Source: Nitrogeniibacter sp050293885 (lineage in GTDB: Bacteria > Pseudomonadota > Gammaproteobacteria > Burkholderiales > Rhodocyclaceae). Taken from it: a stretch of 64,000 nt of DNA. A program made the translations under genes and the position numbers. The DNA lies in assembly GCA_050293885.1 (NCBI GenBank), contig JBNKNO010000013.1, positions 1 through 64,000 of the forward strand, read 5' to 3'. The notes beneath the pieces are model-generated. The model had not been told where the DNA came from. It searched no databases and was given only the letters and a program-made list of their open reading frames with translations. This document shows, one piece after another, positions 7,715 to 15,659 of the stretch. The stretch's first letter is position 1. Each line of letters begins with the position of its first letter.

Positions 7715-9379
7715 TCAGCCCGCCTGACGCTCGAGCATTTCCGCCGCGTGTTGCCGCGTGGTGTCGGTAATTTCCACGCCGCCGAGCATGCGTGCGATTT
7801 CGTCGATGCGCCCTTCGCCGTCCAGCAGCGCCACCTGACTGAGCGTTTCACCATCGACCTGCGTCTTGGCGATGGACCACTGCCAGTCGGCGCAGGCGGC
7901 CACCTGCGGCAGATGGGTGACACACATCACCTGCCGCTGCTCGCCGAGTTCTTGCAGCATGCGCCCGACGATCTCGGCCACCCGCCCGCCGATGCCCACA
8001 TCCACTTCGTCGAAAATCAGCGTGGGCGTGGCCGCCGCCCGGCTGGTGATGACCTGAATGGCCAAGCCGATACGCGACAGCTCACCGCCCGATGCCACTT
8101 TCGCCAGCGGCCGCAACGGCTGACTGGGGTTGGCCGCCACGTGAAACTCGATGCGCTCGTCGCCATGGGCGCTACCCTCGGGCTCGGGCACGAGGGCGAC
8201 ATCGAAACGGCCACCGCTCATGGACAGCGTCTGCATGGCGGCGCTGACTTGCTCGCTCAACTGCGCGGCGATCGGTGCACGGGCCTTGGTCAGCCCGGCG
8301 GCCAGCGCGTGATAGGCCGATGCGGCATCGTCAACACGCCGGGCGAGTTTTTCCGGATCGGCCGCCTCGGAGAGCGCCGCGAAACGCGTCGACAACTCGG
8401 TATGCAGCGCGCCCAGCGCCTCGGGCGCAACACGATGCTTGCGCGCCATGTCGGTCACCGCACCTATGCGCGCATCGAGCTCGCTCAACTGCGCCGGATC
8501 GAGGTCGAGTCGGTCCCGATAAGCCCGCAGCGCGTGCAAGGCTTCATCGGCCTGAATGGCGGCGGTGTTGAGCAGCGCCTGCGCATCACTCAGCGCGCCA
8601 TCGATGTCAGCGAGCTCGGCCAACCGCGCCGACAGACGTTCGAGCGAACCGACCAGGGGTGCTTCGCCCTCCTCCAGCGTATCGATCGCCATCGAAGCGC
8701 CTTCGATGAGGCTGGCCGCATGACTCAAACGGGCATGATCCTGATTCAGCGTCTCCCAATCCTCGGGGGCGAAGCCGAGCTCGTCGAGTTCCTTGACCTG
8801 CCACGACAGCAGTTCGCGCTCGCGGGCGACGCCCTCGGCGTCGGCGGCAGCCTGTGCCAGCGCCCGACGCGCGTCCTGCCACACACGCCAGGCAGCGGCC
8901 ACGTCCTGCGCCAGCGATTCCAGGCCGGCGTAGCGATCGATGAGCGCACGCTGGGCATCGGGCTTGAGCAAGGCATGGTGCGCGTGCTGACCGTGGATGT
9001 CGGCCAGCCATTCGCCTACCTCGCGCAGTTGCGCCAGCGTGGCCGTGGTGCCGTTGATCCATGCGCGCGAACGCCCCGTGGCATCGACCGCGCGACGCAG
9101 CAACAAGCCCTCCTCGCCGACATCGATCATCTGCTCGTCGAGCCAGGCCGCCAGTTCTGGCTGGTCTGGCAAGTCGAACTCGGCGGTGATATCTGCACGG
9201 TTTTGCCCGGCACGCACCACGCCGCTTTCGGCCCGGTCTCCCATCACCAGTCCGAGCGCATCGAGCAGGATCGACTTGCCCGCACCGGTCTCGCCGGTCA
9301 GCACGCCAAAACCGGCAGAAAAGTCGAGCTCTAGCGAGTCGACGATGACGAAATCACGAATGGAGAGGCGACGCAGCAT
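7715..9379 (-). CDS. recN: DNA repair protein RecN
   Basis: A 554-residue SMC-like ATPase that acts early in double-strand-break repair. The N-terminus has the Walker A motif GETGAGKSILLDAL after MLRRLSIRDFVIVDSLEL. A long coiled-coil middle follows. The C-terminal half has the ABC signature VASGGELSR and Walker B TLIFDEVDVGIGG. I placed the start at ATG 9377-9379, which gives the family length. A longer frame upstream has no similarity. It lies 17 bases downstream of nadK, an arrangement found in many proteobacteria. Confidence 0.97.
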   Translation of the reverse strand: MLRRLSIRDFVIVDSLELDFSAGFGVLTGETGAGKSILLDALGLVMGDRAESGVVRAGQNRADITAEFDLPDQPELAAWLDEQMIDVGEEGLLLRRAVDATGRSRAWINGTTATLAQLREVGEWLADIHGQHAHHALLKPDAQRALIDRYAGLESLAQDVAAAWRVWQDARRALAQAAADAEGVARERELLSWQVKELDELGFAPEDWETLNQDHARLSHAASLIEGASMAIDTLEEGEAPLVGSLERLSARLAELADIDGALSDAQALLNTAAIQADEALHALRAYRDRLDLDPAQLSELDARIGAVTDMARKHRVAPEALGALHTELSTRFAALSEAADPEKLARRVDDAASAYHALAAGLTKARAPIAAQLSEQVSAAMQTLSMSGGRFDVALVPEPEGSAHGDERIEFHVAANPSQPLRPLAKVASGGELSRIGLAIQVITSRAAATPTLIFDEVDVGIGGRVAEIVGRMLQELGEQRQVMCVTHLPQVAACADWQWSIAKTQVDGETLSQVALLDGEGRIDEIARMLGGVEITDTTRQHAAEMLERQAG

Positions 9380-9396
9380 GGGCGGAGGCAGTGAGC

Positions 9397-10281
9397 TCAG
9401 GCGTTGCGCGGTGACGCGCTCCAATGGAGTTTTTCGCGCAGCATGGCGAAATAACTGTAACCGGGCGGATGCAGCAGGCGGATGCAGTGCGGCGAGCGCG
9501 TGACCCGAATGCAGTCGCCGGCACGCGCATCGAAGCGCTCTTGCCCATCGAAGTGCACGCTGGCGTCGTGCGGCGCGTGCAGCACGAGATCGATCATGCA
9601 ATCGTCGGGCAGCGTGACCGGCCGGGCGGTGAGCGTATGCGGGCACAGCGGCACCAGCGCGATTCCGCCGACGCTCGGGTGAAGAATGGGGCCGTTGGCC
9701 GACAACGCATAGGCGGTCGAGCCGGTCGGCGTCGACACGATCATGCCATCCGAGCGCTGGGTGTACACGAATTCGTCGTCGATACGCACATCGAACTCGA
9801 TCATGCGCCCCAGATCGCCCTTGTTGACCACCACATCGTTCAAGGCCACGTTGTGAAACACGCGACTCCCGCCGCGCAGCACCTCGATATCGAGCATCAC
9901 GCGAGACTCTTTGATCGCCCGCCCATCGAGAATGGCATCGAGCCCCGCCTGCGCGTCGTCCCGCGCAATATCGGTCAGAAACCCCAATCGCCCCTGATTG
10001 ACGCCCACCAGCGGCACCTGAAAGCTGGCCAGGCGCCGGGCGGCGTTGAGCATGGTGCCATCGCCGCCCACGATGATCGCCATGTCGGCGCTGGCGCCGA
10101 TTTGTTCATAGCTACTGACGGCGTAGTCCGAACCCAGTCCGGTGGAACTGGCCGTGCCTTGCTCGATGCGAACCGACAAACCGCGTTCGCGCAGAAGCCG
10201 GGCGACGTGCACAATGGTCTCCGTGACCTCCGGACTTTGGTATTTACCAATCAGCGCAACGGTTTCGATGGGTGTCTCCAT
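9397..10281 (-). CDS. nadK: NAD kinase
   Basis: A 294-residue kinase that phosphorylates NAD to NADP. Diagnostic motifs are VGGDGTMLNAAR (the GGDG phosphate-binding motif), GVNQGRLGFLTD, LNDVVVNKGDLGRM and the glycine-rich STPTGSTAYALSANGP. The start is ATG 10279-10281, 114 bases from the divergent hrcA. The gene leads a two-gene unit with recN. Confidence 0.98.
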   Translation of the reverse strand: METPIETVALIGKYQSPEVTETIVHVARLLRERGLSVRIEQGTASSTGLGSDYAVSSYEQIGASADMAIIVGGDGTMLNAARRLASFQVPLVGVNQGRLGFLTDIARDDAQAGLDAILDGRAIKESRVMLDIEVLRGGSRVFHNVALNDVVVNKGDLGRMIEFDVRIDDEFVYTQRSDGMIVSTPTGSTAYALSANGPILHPSVGGIALVPLCPHTLTARPVTLPDDCMIDLVLHAPHDASVHFDGQERFDARAGDCIRVTRSPHCIRLLHPPGYSYFAMLREKLHWSASPRNA

Positions 10282-10358
10282 ATGGCGCAGATTAAACCAC
10301 ATCTTGTGTGGCGATTCGACGCGCAAAGCGCGTTGTGACGCGTGACACATCGCCCGCT

Positions 10359-10386
10359 TTGCACGACGCACGGACTTCCATAGAAT
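10359..10386 (+). promoter_or_regulatory. Candidate hrcA promoter
   Basis: TTGCAC (10359-10364) and TAGAAT (10381-10386) are separated by 16 bases, a good sigma-70 match. The -10 ends only 9 bases before the hrcA ATG, so transcription would begin within about 3 bases of it and no ribosome site is visible. No CIRCE inverted repeat was found nearby. Confidence 0.5.
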
Positions 10387-10395
10387 CCACAACCA

Positions 10396-11442
10396 ATGGC
10401 AAACGATTCCGACATCACCGCGCTGGACGACCGCGCCCGCATTCTGCTCAGGACGCTGATCGAGCGTTACATCGCCGACGGCCAACCCGTGGGCTCGCGC
10501 GCCTTGTCCAAGCATTCCGGCCTCGACCTGTCGCCGGCGACGGTGCGCAATGTCATGTCCGATCTCGAAGAGATGGGTTTCATCGCCAGCCCTCACACCT
10601 CGGCAGGCCGCGTCCCGACGCCACTGGGCTACCGCATGTTCGTCGACAAGCTCCTGCGGGTACGTCCGTTGCAGGCCAACCTGCTGCACGAGCTCGAAGA
10701 CCAGTTGCAACCCGATCAACCGCAACGGCTCATCGGCGCGGCCTCCAACCTGCTGTCGCAGCTGACGCACTTTGCCGGCGTGGTCGTCGCGCCGCGCAAG
10801 GACGCCATCCGCATTCGCCAGATCGAGTTCCTGCAGTTGTCGGAAGGGCGCGTACTGCTGATCATCGTCACCACCAGCGGCGACGTGCAGAACCGCATCC
10901 TGACCACCAAGAAGAGCTACTCGTCATCCGAGCTGGTCACGGCGGCCAATTACCTGAACGCCCATTACGTCGGGCTTGATTTCGAGGCCATCCGCCAGCG
11001 CATCCAGGCGGAACTCAAACAGCTGCACAGCGACATGTCCGATCTGATGACGGCGGCGGTCGACGCCGGCAGTGAAGCCGTGCAGGAGACCGCGTCGCAA
11101 TACGTGCTCTCCGGCGAAACCAATCTGCTCGATGTCGAAGAGCTGTCGTCCAACATGGTCCGTCTGCGCGAGCTGTTCAAACTGTTCGACCAGAAGACCA
11201 GCCTGCTGCAACTGCTCGACATTTCCAATCGCGCCGAAGGCGTGCAGATCTTCATCGGCGGCGAATCCGGCCTGGCACAACTGGACGAATGCAGCGTCAT
11301 CACCGCGCCCTACGAAGTGGACGGCATGATCGTCGGCTCGGTCGGCGTCATCGGCCCCACACGCATGGCCTACGAACGCGTCATCCCCATTGTGGACATC
11401 ACCGCCCGGCTGCTCTCGGGCGCGCTGTCGTCCCGCGGCTGA
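10396..11442 (+). CDS. hrcA: Heat-inducible transcription repressor HrcA
   Basis: A 348-residue repressor that binds CIRCE operators in front of chaperone genes, usually groESL. The N-terminal winged-helix domain carries RTLIERYIADGQPVGSRAL and LSPATVRNVMSDLEEMGF. The larger C-terminal domain includes the HrcA signatures ending in VIGPTRMAYERVIPIVD. Length is typical. No CIRCE element was seen in front of hrcA, grpE or dnaK here, so its targets probably lie elsewhere. hemH follows after 28 bases on the same strand. Confidence 0.97.
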   Translation: MANDSDITALDDRARILLRTLIERYIADGQPVGSRALSKHSGLDLSPATVRNVMSDLEEMGFIASPHTSAGRVPTPLGYRMFVDKLLRVRPLQANLLHELEDQLQPDQPQRLIGAASNLLSQLTHFAGVVVAPRKDAIRIRQIEFLQLSEGRVLLIIVTTSGDVQNRILTTKKSYSSSELVTAANYLNAHYVGLDFEAIRQRIQAELKQLHSDMSDLMTAAVDAGSEAVQETASQYVLSGETNLLDVEELSSNMVRLRELFKLFDQKTSLLQLLDISNRAEGVQIFIGGESGLAQLDECSVITAPYEVDGMIVGSVGVIGPTRMAYERVIPIVDITARLLSGALSSRG

Positions 11443-11470
11443 CGCTGCAAAAGCACCAAGGAGAAGATTC

Positions 11471-12571
11471 ATGGCCCGCTATCGGCCCGAGCCCCCGCAT
11501 ACCCACGGCGAGACGCCCCGCACCGGCGTCCTCGTGGTCAACCTCGGCTCCCCCGACGCGCCCACCGCCGGTGCGCTGCGGCCCTACCTCAAGCAGTTTC
11601 TCTCCGACACGCGCGTGGTCGAAATTCCGCGCTTGCTGTGGTGGCCCATCCTCAATCTCATCATCCTCAATACCCGCCCGGCCAAATCAGCCGAGAAATA
11701 CGCGTCGATCTGGACCGATGAAGGCTCGCCGTTGCGTGTCCATACCGAGCGCCAAGCCAAGATCCTGGCCGGCTGTGTGGGTGAGGCCGGCCATCGGGAC
11801 TGGATCGTGCACTGGGCCATGCGCTACGGCAAACCGTCGATCGGCGCGGCGCTCGACGACATGCGCGCGCTCGGCTGCGACCGCATTCTCATCGTGCCGA
11901 TGTATCCGCAATATGCCGGCAGCACCACCGGCAGCGTCATGGACGAAGTGGCCCGCAGCCTGCTCGCCTGGCGCAACCTGCCAGAGATCCGCTTCATCCG
12001 CAGCTATCACGACCATCCGGGCTACATCGCGGCGCTCGCCGATTCGGTGCGACACCATTGGCAACGCAACGGCCAGGCCGAGCGCCTGATCCTGAGCTTT
12101 CACGGCGTACCGCGCTTCACCCTCGACAAGGGCGACCCCTACCACTGTGAATGCCAGAAGACCGCGCGCCTGCTCGCCAACGCTTTGGGCGAAGACGGCA
12201 AGCGCATCCAGGTCACCTTCCAGTCGCGCTTCGGCAAGGCCGAGTGGTTGCAGCCCTACACGCAGCCGACGCTCGAAGCGCTTGCCCGCGAGGGTCTGAA
12301 GTCAGTTGATGTGATGTGCCCCGGCTTTTCCGCCGATTGTCTCGAAACGCTCGAAGAAATCGCCATGGAATGCAAGGACGCCTTCCTGGCCAACGGCGGC
12401 AAGCAATTCAACTACATTCCTTGCCTCAACGAGAACGACGCCTGGATGCGGACGCTCAGCGAGCTGGTCCTTGAACATGCCGGCCACTGGGCGACCCCGA
12501 CCGAGCAGCGTGGCGCCAGCGACCGCGCCATCGGCGCCGAACGCGCCAAATTGCTGGGAGCAAAACAATGA
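11471..12571 (+). CDS. hemH: Ferrochelatase (protohaem ferro-lyase)
   Basis: A 366-residue enzyme that inserts ferrous iron into protoporphyrin IX in the last step of haem synthesis. It begins with the conserved GVLVVNLGSPDAPT. It has the catalytic-histidine region LSFHGVPRFTLDKGDPYHCEC and the second active-site stretch CPGFSADCLETLEEI. ATG 11471 is chosen because AAGGAGAA lies 6-7 bases upstream and the length fits. The stop overlaps the start of the next small membrane gene by 4 bases (ATGA), indicating translational coupling. Confidence 0.98.
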   Translation: MARYRPEPPHTHGETPRTGVLVVNLGSPDAPTAGALRPYLKQFLSDTRVVEIPRLLWWPILNLIILNTRPAKSAEKYASIWTDEGSPLRVHTERQAKILAGCVGEAGHRDWIVHWAMRYGKPSIGAALDDMRALGCDRILIVPMYPQYAGSTTGSVMDEVARSLLAWRNLPEIRFIRSYHDHPGYIAALADSVRHHWQRNGQAERLILSFHGVPRFTLDKGDPYHCECQKTARLLANALGEDGKRIQVTFQSRFGKAEWLQPYTQPTLEALAREGLKSVDVMCPGFSADCLETLEEIAMECKDAFLANGGKQFNYIPCLNENDAWMRTLSELVLEHAGHWATPTEQRGASDRAIGAERAKLLGAKQ

Positions 12572-12927
12572 ACTGGCGACTCATCGCCCGCTGGGCACTC
12601 AATGCGGTGGCCTTGATGCTGGTGCCGGAAGTGGTCAGCAGCATGACGGTGACGTCGTTTGCCGCTGCGCTCATCAGCGCGCTGCTCATCGGCTTGGTCA
12701 ATGCGCTGATCCGGCCACTGCTGCTGCTGATCACGCTGCCGATCACCGTCCTCACATTCGGCATTTTTGCCTTGGTGATCAACGGTTTGATGTTCTGGCT
12801 GGCGTCAGCGCTGGTGGCTGGCTTCGTGGTACCGGATTTCGCCACCGCATTCTGGGGGGCGCTGGTCTATAGCGTGCTGACCTGGCTGGTCAGCCTTGCC
12901 ATGAGTGAGCCGATGACCCGAGGCTGA
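12568..12927 (+). CDS. Small four-helix membrane protein (Phage_holin_4_2/YvlD-like family)
   Basis: A 119-residue, very hydrophobic protein with about four predicted membrane segments (roughly 7-24, 28-52, 55-80 and 87-112). Composition and spacing match the family named after a mycobacterial-type four-helix phage holin (YvlD-like). The family is widespread as a chromosomal gene and is not proof of a phage. It overlaps hemH by 4 bases and is probably translated with it. The functional role is unknown. No phage genes are nearby. Confidence 0.72.
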   Translation: MNWRLIARWALNAVALMLVPEVVSSMTVTSFAAALISALLIGLVNALIRPLLLLITLPITVLTFGIFALVINGLMFWLASALVAGFVVPDFATAFWGALVYSVLTWLVSLAMSEPMTRG

Positions 12928-12959
12928 CATCGCCAACGCCCGAGCACCGGCATGTGGCG

Positions 12960-13493
12960 TTATACGGTCAGACTCTTGGCGCTCGACTCGTCGCTCGCGC
13001 GCGTCGAGCGGCGCGGACGCCGACGCACGGCCCCCGGATCGAAATCGCCGTCCAGCTTGCGCAGGGCTTCATTGCGCGCGTCGAGCGCACGCTGAAAAGC
13101 CCCGTCCTCGCCGTACTTCTTGACGGAAAACTTCACGCGTTTGCGCCGGCCGTCGGGCAACGGCCATGAGGCCACCCAGAACCAGCGTTGCTTTTCTTCC
13201 GGCAGATCGCGGGTTTCCGACGCGCAGTAGCGGCATACGCCCACCACGCCGGAGCGGTTGTTCTTCTTGCGGATGGAGGAGTACTCCTGCATCGACAAGG
13301 GCGGATGAGCGGCGATGACTTCGTCCCGATAGACCTTGGCTTGCGCGAACGCCTTTCGCTTACCGCCAAACACCCCGTCACTGAAGTGCTTGCGATAAAT
13401 CACGCCACGGCGCTGAATCGTCACCAGCCAGCCATGCGTGCGGCTCGCTTCGTTGTCGACCCTGCTGATTCCATAGACGCTACCTCGACTCAC
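12960..13493 (-). CDS. AP2/ERF-like domain protein (bacterial)
   Basis: A basic protein of about 177 residues that looks like two AP2-type units. Unit 1 (about 5-62) has YGISRVDN, HGWLVTIQRRG, HFSDGVFGGK and AFAQAKVYRDE. Unit 2 (about 74-155) has RSGVVGVCRY, WVASWP, KRVKFSVKKYG and AFQRALDARNEAL. Each unit fits a three-strand sheet plus helix, as in plant ERF DNA-binding domains and the AP2 domains of bacterial homing endonucleases. I see no nuclease motif, so it is probably a standalone DNA-binding protein. The tail is Arg/Ser-rich. An ATG at 13499 lies directly against GGAGG, so the GTG at 13493, with 7-base spacing, is the better start. Function is inferred from the fold only. Confidence 0.68.
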   Translation of the reverse strand: MSRGSVYGISRVDNEASRTHGWLVTIQRRGVIYRKHFSDGVFGGKRKAFAQAKVYRDEVIAAHPPLSMQEYSSIRKKNNRSGVVGVCRYCASETRDLPEEKQRWFWVASWPLPDGRRKRVKFSVKKYGEDGAFQRALDARNEALRKLDGDFDPGAVRRRPRRSTRASDESSAKSLTV

Positions 13494-13531
13494 ACCCATT
13501 CCTCCGGTCTTGATTGCCTTTGGGGCATGAG

Positions 13532-13561
13532 AAAGTTTTCGGCCGCGACGGGGAAAACTTT
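13532..13561. repeat. Perfect 9-bp inverted repeat AAAGTTTTC-N12-GAAAACTTT
   Basis: The arms are at 13532-13540 and 13553-13561 with a GC-rich 12-base spacer. They lie between the divergent AP2 gene (starts about 40 bases away) and trxC (about 110 bases away). A/T-rich arms without a T run argue against a terminator and for a protein-binding operator. The binding protein is unknown; the adjacent AP2 protein is one candidate. Confidence 0.55.
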
Positions 13562-13669
13562 ACCCACCGCGATGCGCGGGGATTGAAAGCCGACCAGCGG
13601 TCACCATCTAGCCAAGGTCAGATTGAAAAACGGGCAATGGCCCACGCGCGGCACAGGAGGCTGCAACGC

Positions 13670-14110
13670 ATGAGTGAAACCGTTCAAACCGCCTGTCCAA
13701 GCTGCGGCGGCATCAACCGGGTGCCGGTGGCACGGCTGGACGACAACGCGCAATGCGGCCGTTGTCACAAAGCCTTGTTTCCGGGCACCGCCATTGCGGC
13801 CGACGCCGCGGGTTTCGAACGCCATGTGACACGTGGCGATCTGCCGGTGGTGGTGGATTTCTGGGCCCCATGGTGTGGACCGTGCCGCGCGATGGCCCCT
13901 GCCTTCGAGGCCGCGGCGGGCAAACTCTCGCCGAATGTGCGCATGCTGAAGATCAATACGGAAGAGGAGCAGGCGCTGGCATCGCGGTACGCGATTCGCA
14001 GCATCCCGACGCTGGTGATGTTTCAGAACGGGCGCGAAAAAGCACGCATGAGCGGTGCGATGAGTGAATCGCAGCTATTGAACTGGGTGCACAGCCAGCG
14101 CGGCAGCTAA
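13670..14110 (+). CDS. trxC: Thioredoxin 2 (zinc-finger thioredoxin)
   Basis: A 146-residue cytoplasmic thioredoxin with an N-terminal zinc-binding domain containing two CxxC pairs (CPSCGG and CGRCHK) ahead of a thioredoxin fold. The active site is WCGPC, in VDFWAPWCGPCRAMAP. The cis-proline is in RSIPTLVMFQNG. This layout distinguishes TrxC from TrxA, which is encoded separately near 60.4 kb. ATG 13670 is supported by CAGGAGG at 13654-13660. It is convergent with the kinase gene, whose stop is 11 bases away. Confidence 0.96.
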   Translation: MSETVQTACPSCGGINRVPVARLDDNAQCGRCHKALFPGTAIAADAAGFERHVTRGDLPVVVDFWAPWCGPCRAMAPAFEAAAGKLSPNVRMLKINTEEEQALASRYAIRSIPTLVMFQNGREKARMSGAMSESQLLNWVHSQRGS

Positions 14111-14121
14111 AGCGCCGTCGC

Positions 14122-15483
14122 TCAGTCGTCAACCAGTTGCAGGTCGAGCCCCGACGCCATGCCCTTGCCGCGCGTGGCAGCGGGCGCGTGTTCCGAGACC
14201 ACACCGGCCAGCAAGGCAAGCCGCCGTGTCATGGAGGTCGTCAGTCGCGCACGGAAGGCTTCGAGCGTCTCCTCGGTCGCCAGTGCCAACGCCGCCGGGT
14301 TGACCTCCAGGAAAGTGACGTTGGTGAGTGAGGTAACCGAGAAGATGTGTTTGTGGTCGACACCATCCAGATACGCCGTTTCACCAAAGGCATCCCCCGC
14401 CTCGATCTGGCAGATCTGCTTGCCGCCGGCCGCCAGTTCCACCGTGCCTTCAATCAACAGACCGAAACGCTGATCCTGATCACCCTCGCGAATGATGGCC
14501 GTATTCGCCTCGGCGACCTGCCACCGTGAGATGCGCAGCACCTCCCACAGTTCGATGTCGTCGAACTCGGTGAAGAACGGCATTTTTCGCAACTGGCCGA
14601 ACCGGCTGGTATCGGGCGGCACGAACTTGTCGTCGACGATCTTGTAGCGCACCGCCGACAAGTCCTTGGCAAACTCCGCGCCGTTCTTGTAGCGGGAGTA
14701 CAAATCCTTTTCCAGCGCCTTGCGAATCACCTGATCCATGAGCTCGGGCAGATCCGGCACCAACTGGCACGCCGAGGGCGGTTCGGCATTGATGATCTTG
14801 TAGATGAGCTGTGCCGGATTCTTGGCGCGGAACGGCAGTCGGCCGGTGAGCAGATGGAACAGCACCACGCCGAGGGAGTACAGGTCGGTCTTCTGGTTGA
14901 GCGGATAGCTCTTGATCTGCTCGGGCGACATGTAGGCCGGGGAACCCACGCCCATGATGAAGGTGGAGTCGGTATCCACCTTCTTGTTGATGTTCATGGC
15001 CAGACCGAAGTCCGTGATCTTCACGTTGTCGTTGTCGTCCACCATGATGTTCGCGGGCTTGATGTCGCGATGAACCACCCCTTGGCGGTAAGCATAGTCG
15101 AGTGCCATGCAGCACTTGAAGACGATGCCGATGGTGCGGTGGATGGGCAGCAAGGTGGCAAAACTGCAGAACTTTTCCAGCGAATCGCCGGCGAAGTACT
15201 CCATCACCACATAGGCTTCGTTGTCTTCCACCACCCCTTCGAAAATCCGGATGATGTGCGGATGCTGCAAGCGACTGGCGACGGACTTTTCGGCCTTCAG
15301 CAGTTTGAGCAGACGGCGGTTCCACTTCGCCTCGTCCTTCGACTTGTCGTCGAAGCGGATGTACTTGAGCGCCACCGGTTCGGGGTACACAGGGCTCTCG
15401 GCGAGGTAGACAGTTGCTGTCGCCCCGCGCCCCAATTCCCGGATGATCCGGTACTTCCCGATCTGACTTGGCAGATCGCTCAT
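14122..15483 (-). CDS. Serine/threonine protein kinase with C-terminal cyclic-nucleotide-binding-like domain
   Basis: A 453-residue Hanks-type kinase. The Gly-rich loop is GRGATATVYLAE (18-29), the ATP-binding Lys is K40 in VALKYI, the catalytic loop is HRDIKPANIM (138-147), DFG is at 158-160, and SPEQ lies in the activation segment. A cyclic-nucleotide-binding/Crp-like beta-barrel domain follows (about 315-430), with EGDQDQRFGLLIEGTVEL and AGDAFGETAYLDG. The GDAFGE stretch resembles the phosphate-binding cassette, but the usual RxA(T/S) arginine is not evident, so real nucleotide binding is uncertain. There is no transmembrane segment, unlike PknB-type kinases. ATG 15481-15483 is used. No cognate phosphatase gene is adjacent. 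Confidence 0.9.
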   Translation of the reverse strand: MSDLPSQIGKYRIIRELGRGATATVYLAESPVYPEPVALKYIRFDDKSKDEAKWNRRLLKLLKAEKSVASRLQHPHIIRIFEGVVEDNEAYVVMEYFAGDSLEKFCSFATLLPIHRTIGIVFKCCMALDYAYRQGVVHRDIKPANIMVDDNDNVKITDFGLAMNINKKVDTDSTFIMGVGSPAYMSPEQIKSYPLNQKTDLYSLGVVLFHLLTGRLPFRAKNPAQLIYKIINAEPPSACQLVPDLPELMDQVIRKALEKDLYSRYKNGAEFAKDLSAVRYKIVDDKFVPPDTSRFGQLRKMPFFTEFDDIELWEVLRISRWQVAEANTAIIREGDQDQRFGLLIEGTVELAAGGKQICQIEAGDAFGETAYLDGVDHKHIFSVTSLTNVTFLEVNPAALALATEETLEAFRARLTTSMTRRLALLAGVVSEHAPAATRGKGMASGLDLQLVDD

Positions 15484-15593
15484 GTGCCCACCTGTCCTTG
15501 CTCTTGCTGACGTCCGACGGCCCTCATTATGCCCCTGCCACGTCGTTTGGGCACCCACCGCCACGCGAAAGTGACATATTTCCCGAAAGCGGG

Positions 15594-15622
15594 CTTGAAA
15601 TTCACGGCCGCGCCCCCAATGT
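15594..15622 (+). promoter_or_regulatory. Sigma-32 heat-shock promoter of grpE-dnaK-dnaJ
   Basis: CTTGAAA (15594-15600) is followed after 12 bases by CCCCCAATGT (15613-15622). This is close to the heat-shock consensus CTTGAAA-N(13-17)-CCCCATnT and lies 38 bases before the grpE ATG. No CIRCE repeat is present, so RpoH control rather than HrcA control is likely. Confidence 0.8.
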
Positions 15623-15659
15623 ACGCCTGCATTGACTCAACCCGTTTCAGGACGCTCCG

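Noticed and set aside
10282..10395. CIRCE element in the nadK-hrcA gap
   Set aside because: No TTAGCACTC/GAGTGCTAA-like inverted repeat is present.
12568..12927. Holin-family name suggesting a prophage
   Set aside because: The gene is coupled to hemH and no other phage gene is present; this family is widespread on chromosomes.
13561..13590. Sequence ending GCGGGGATTGAAAG, resembling the 3' end of a CRISPR repeat
   Set aside because: Only one copy is present, with no second repeat or spacer and no cas genes nearby.
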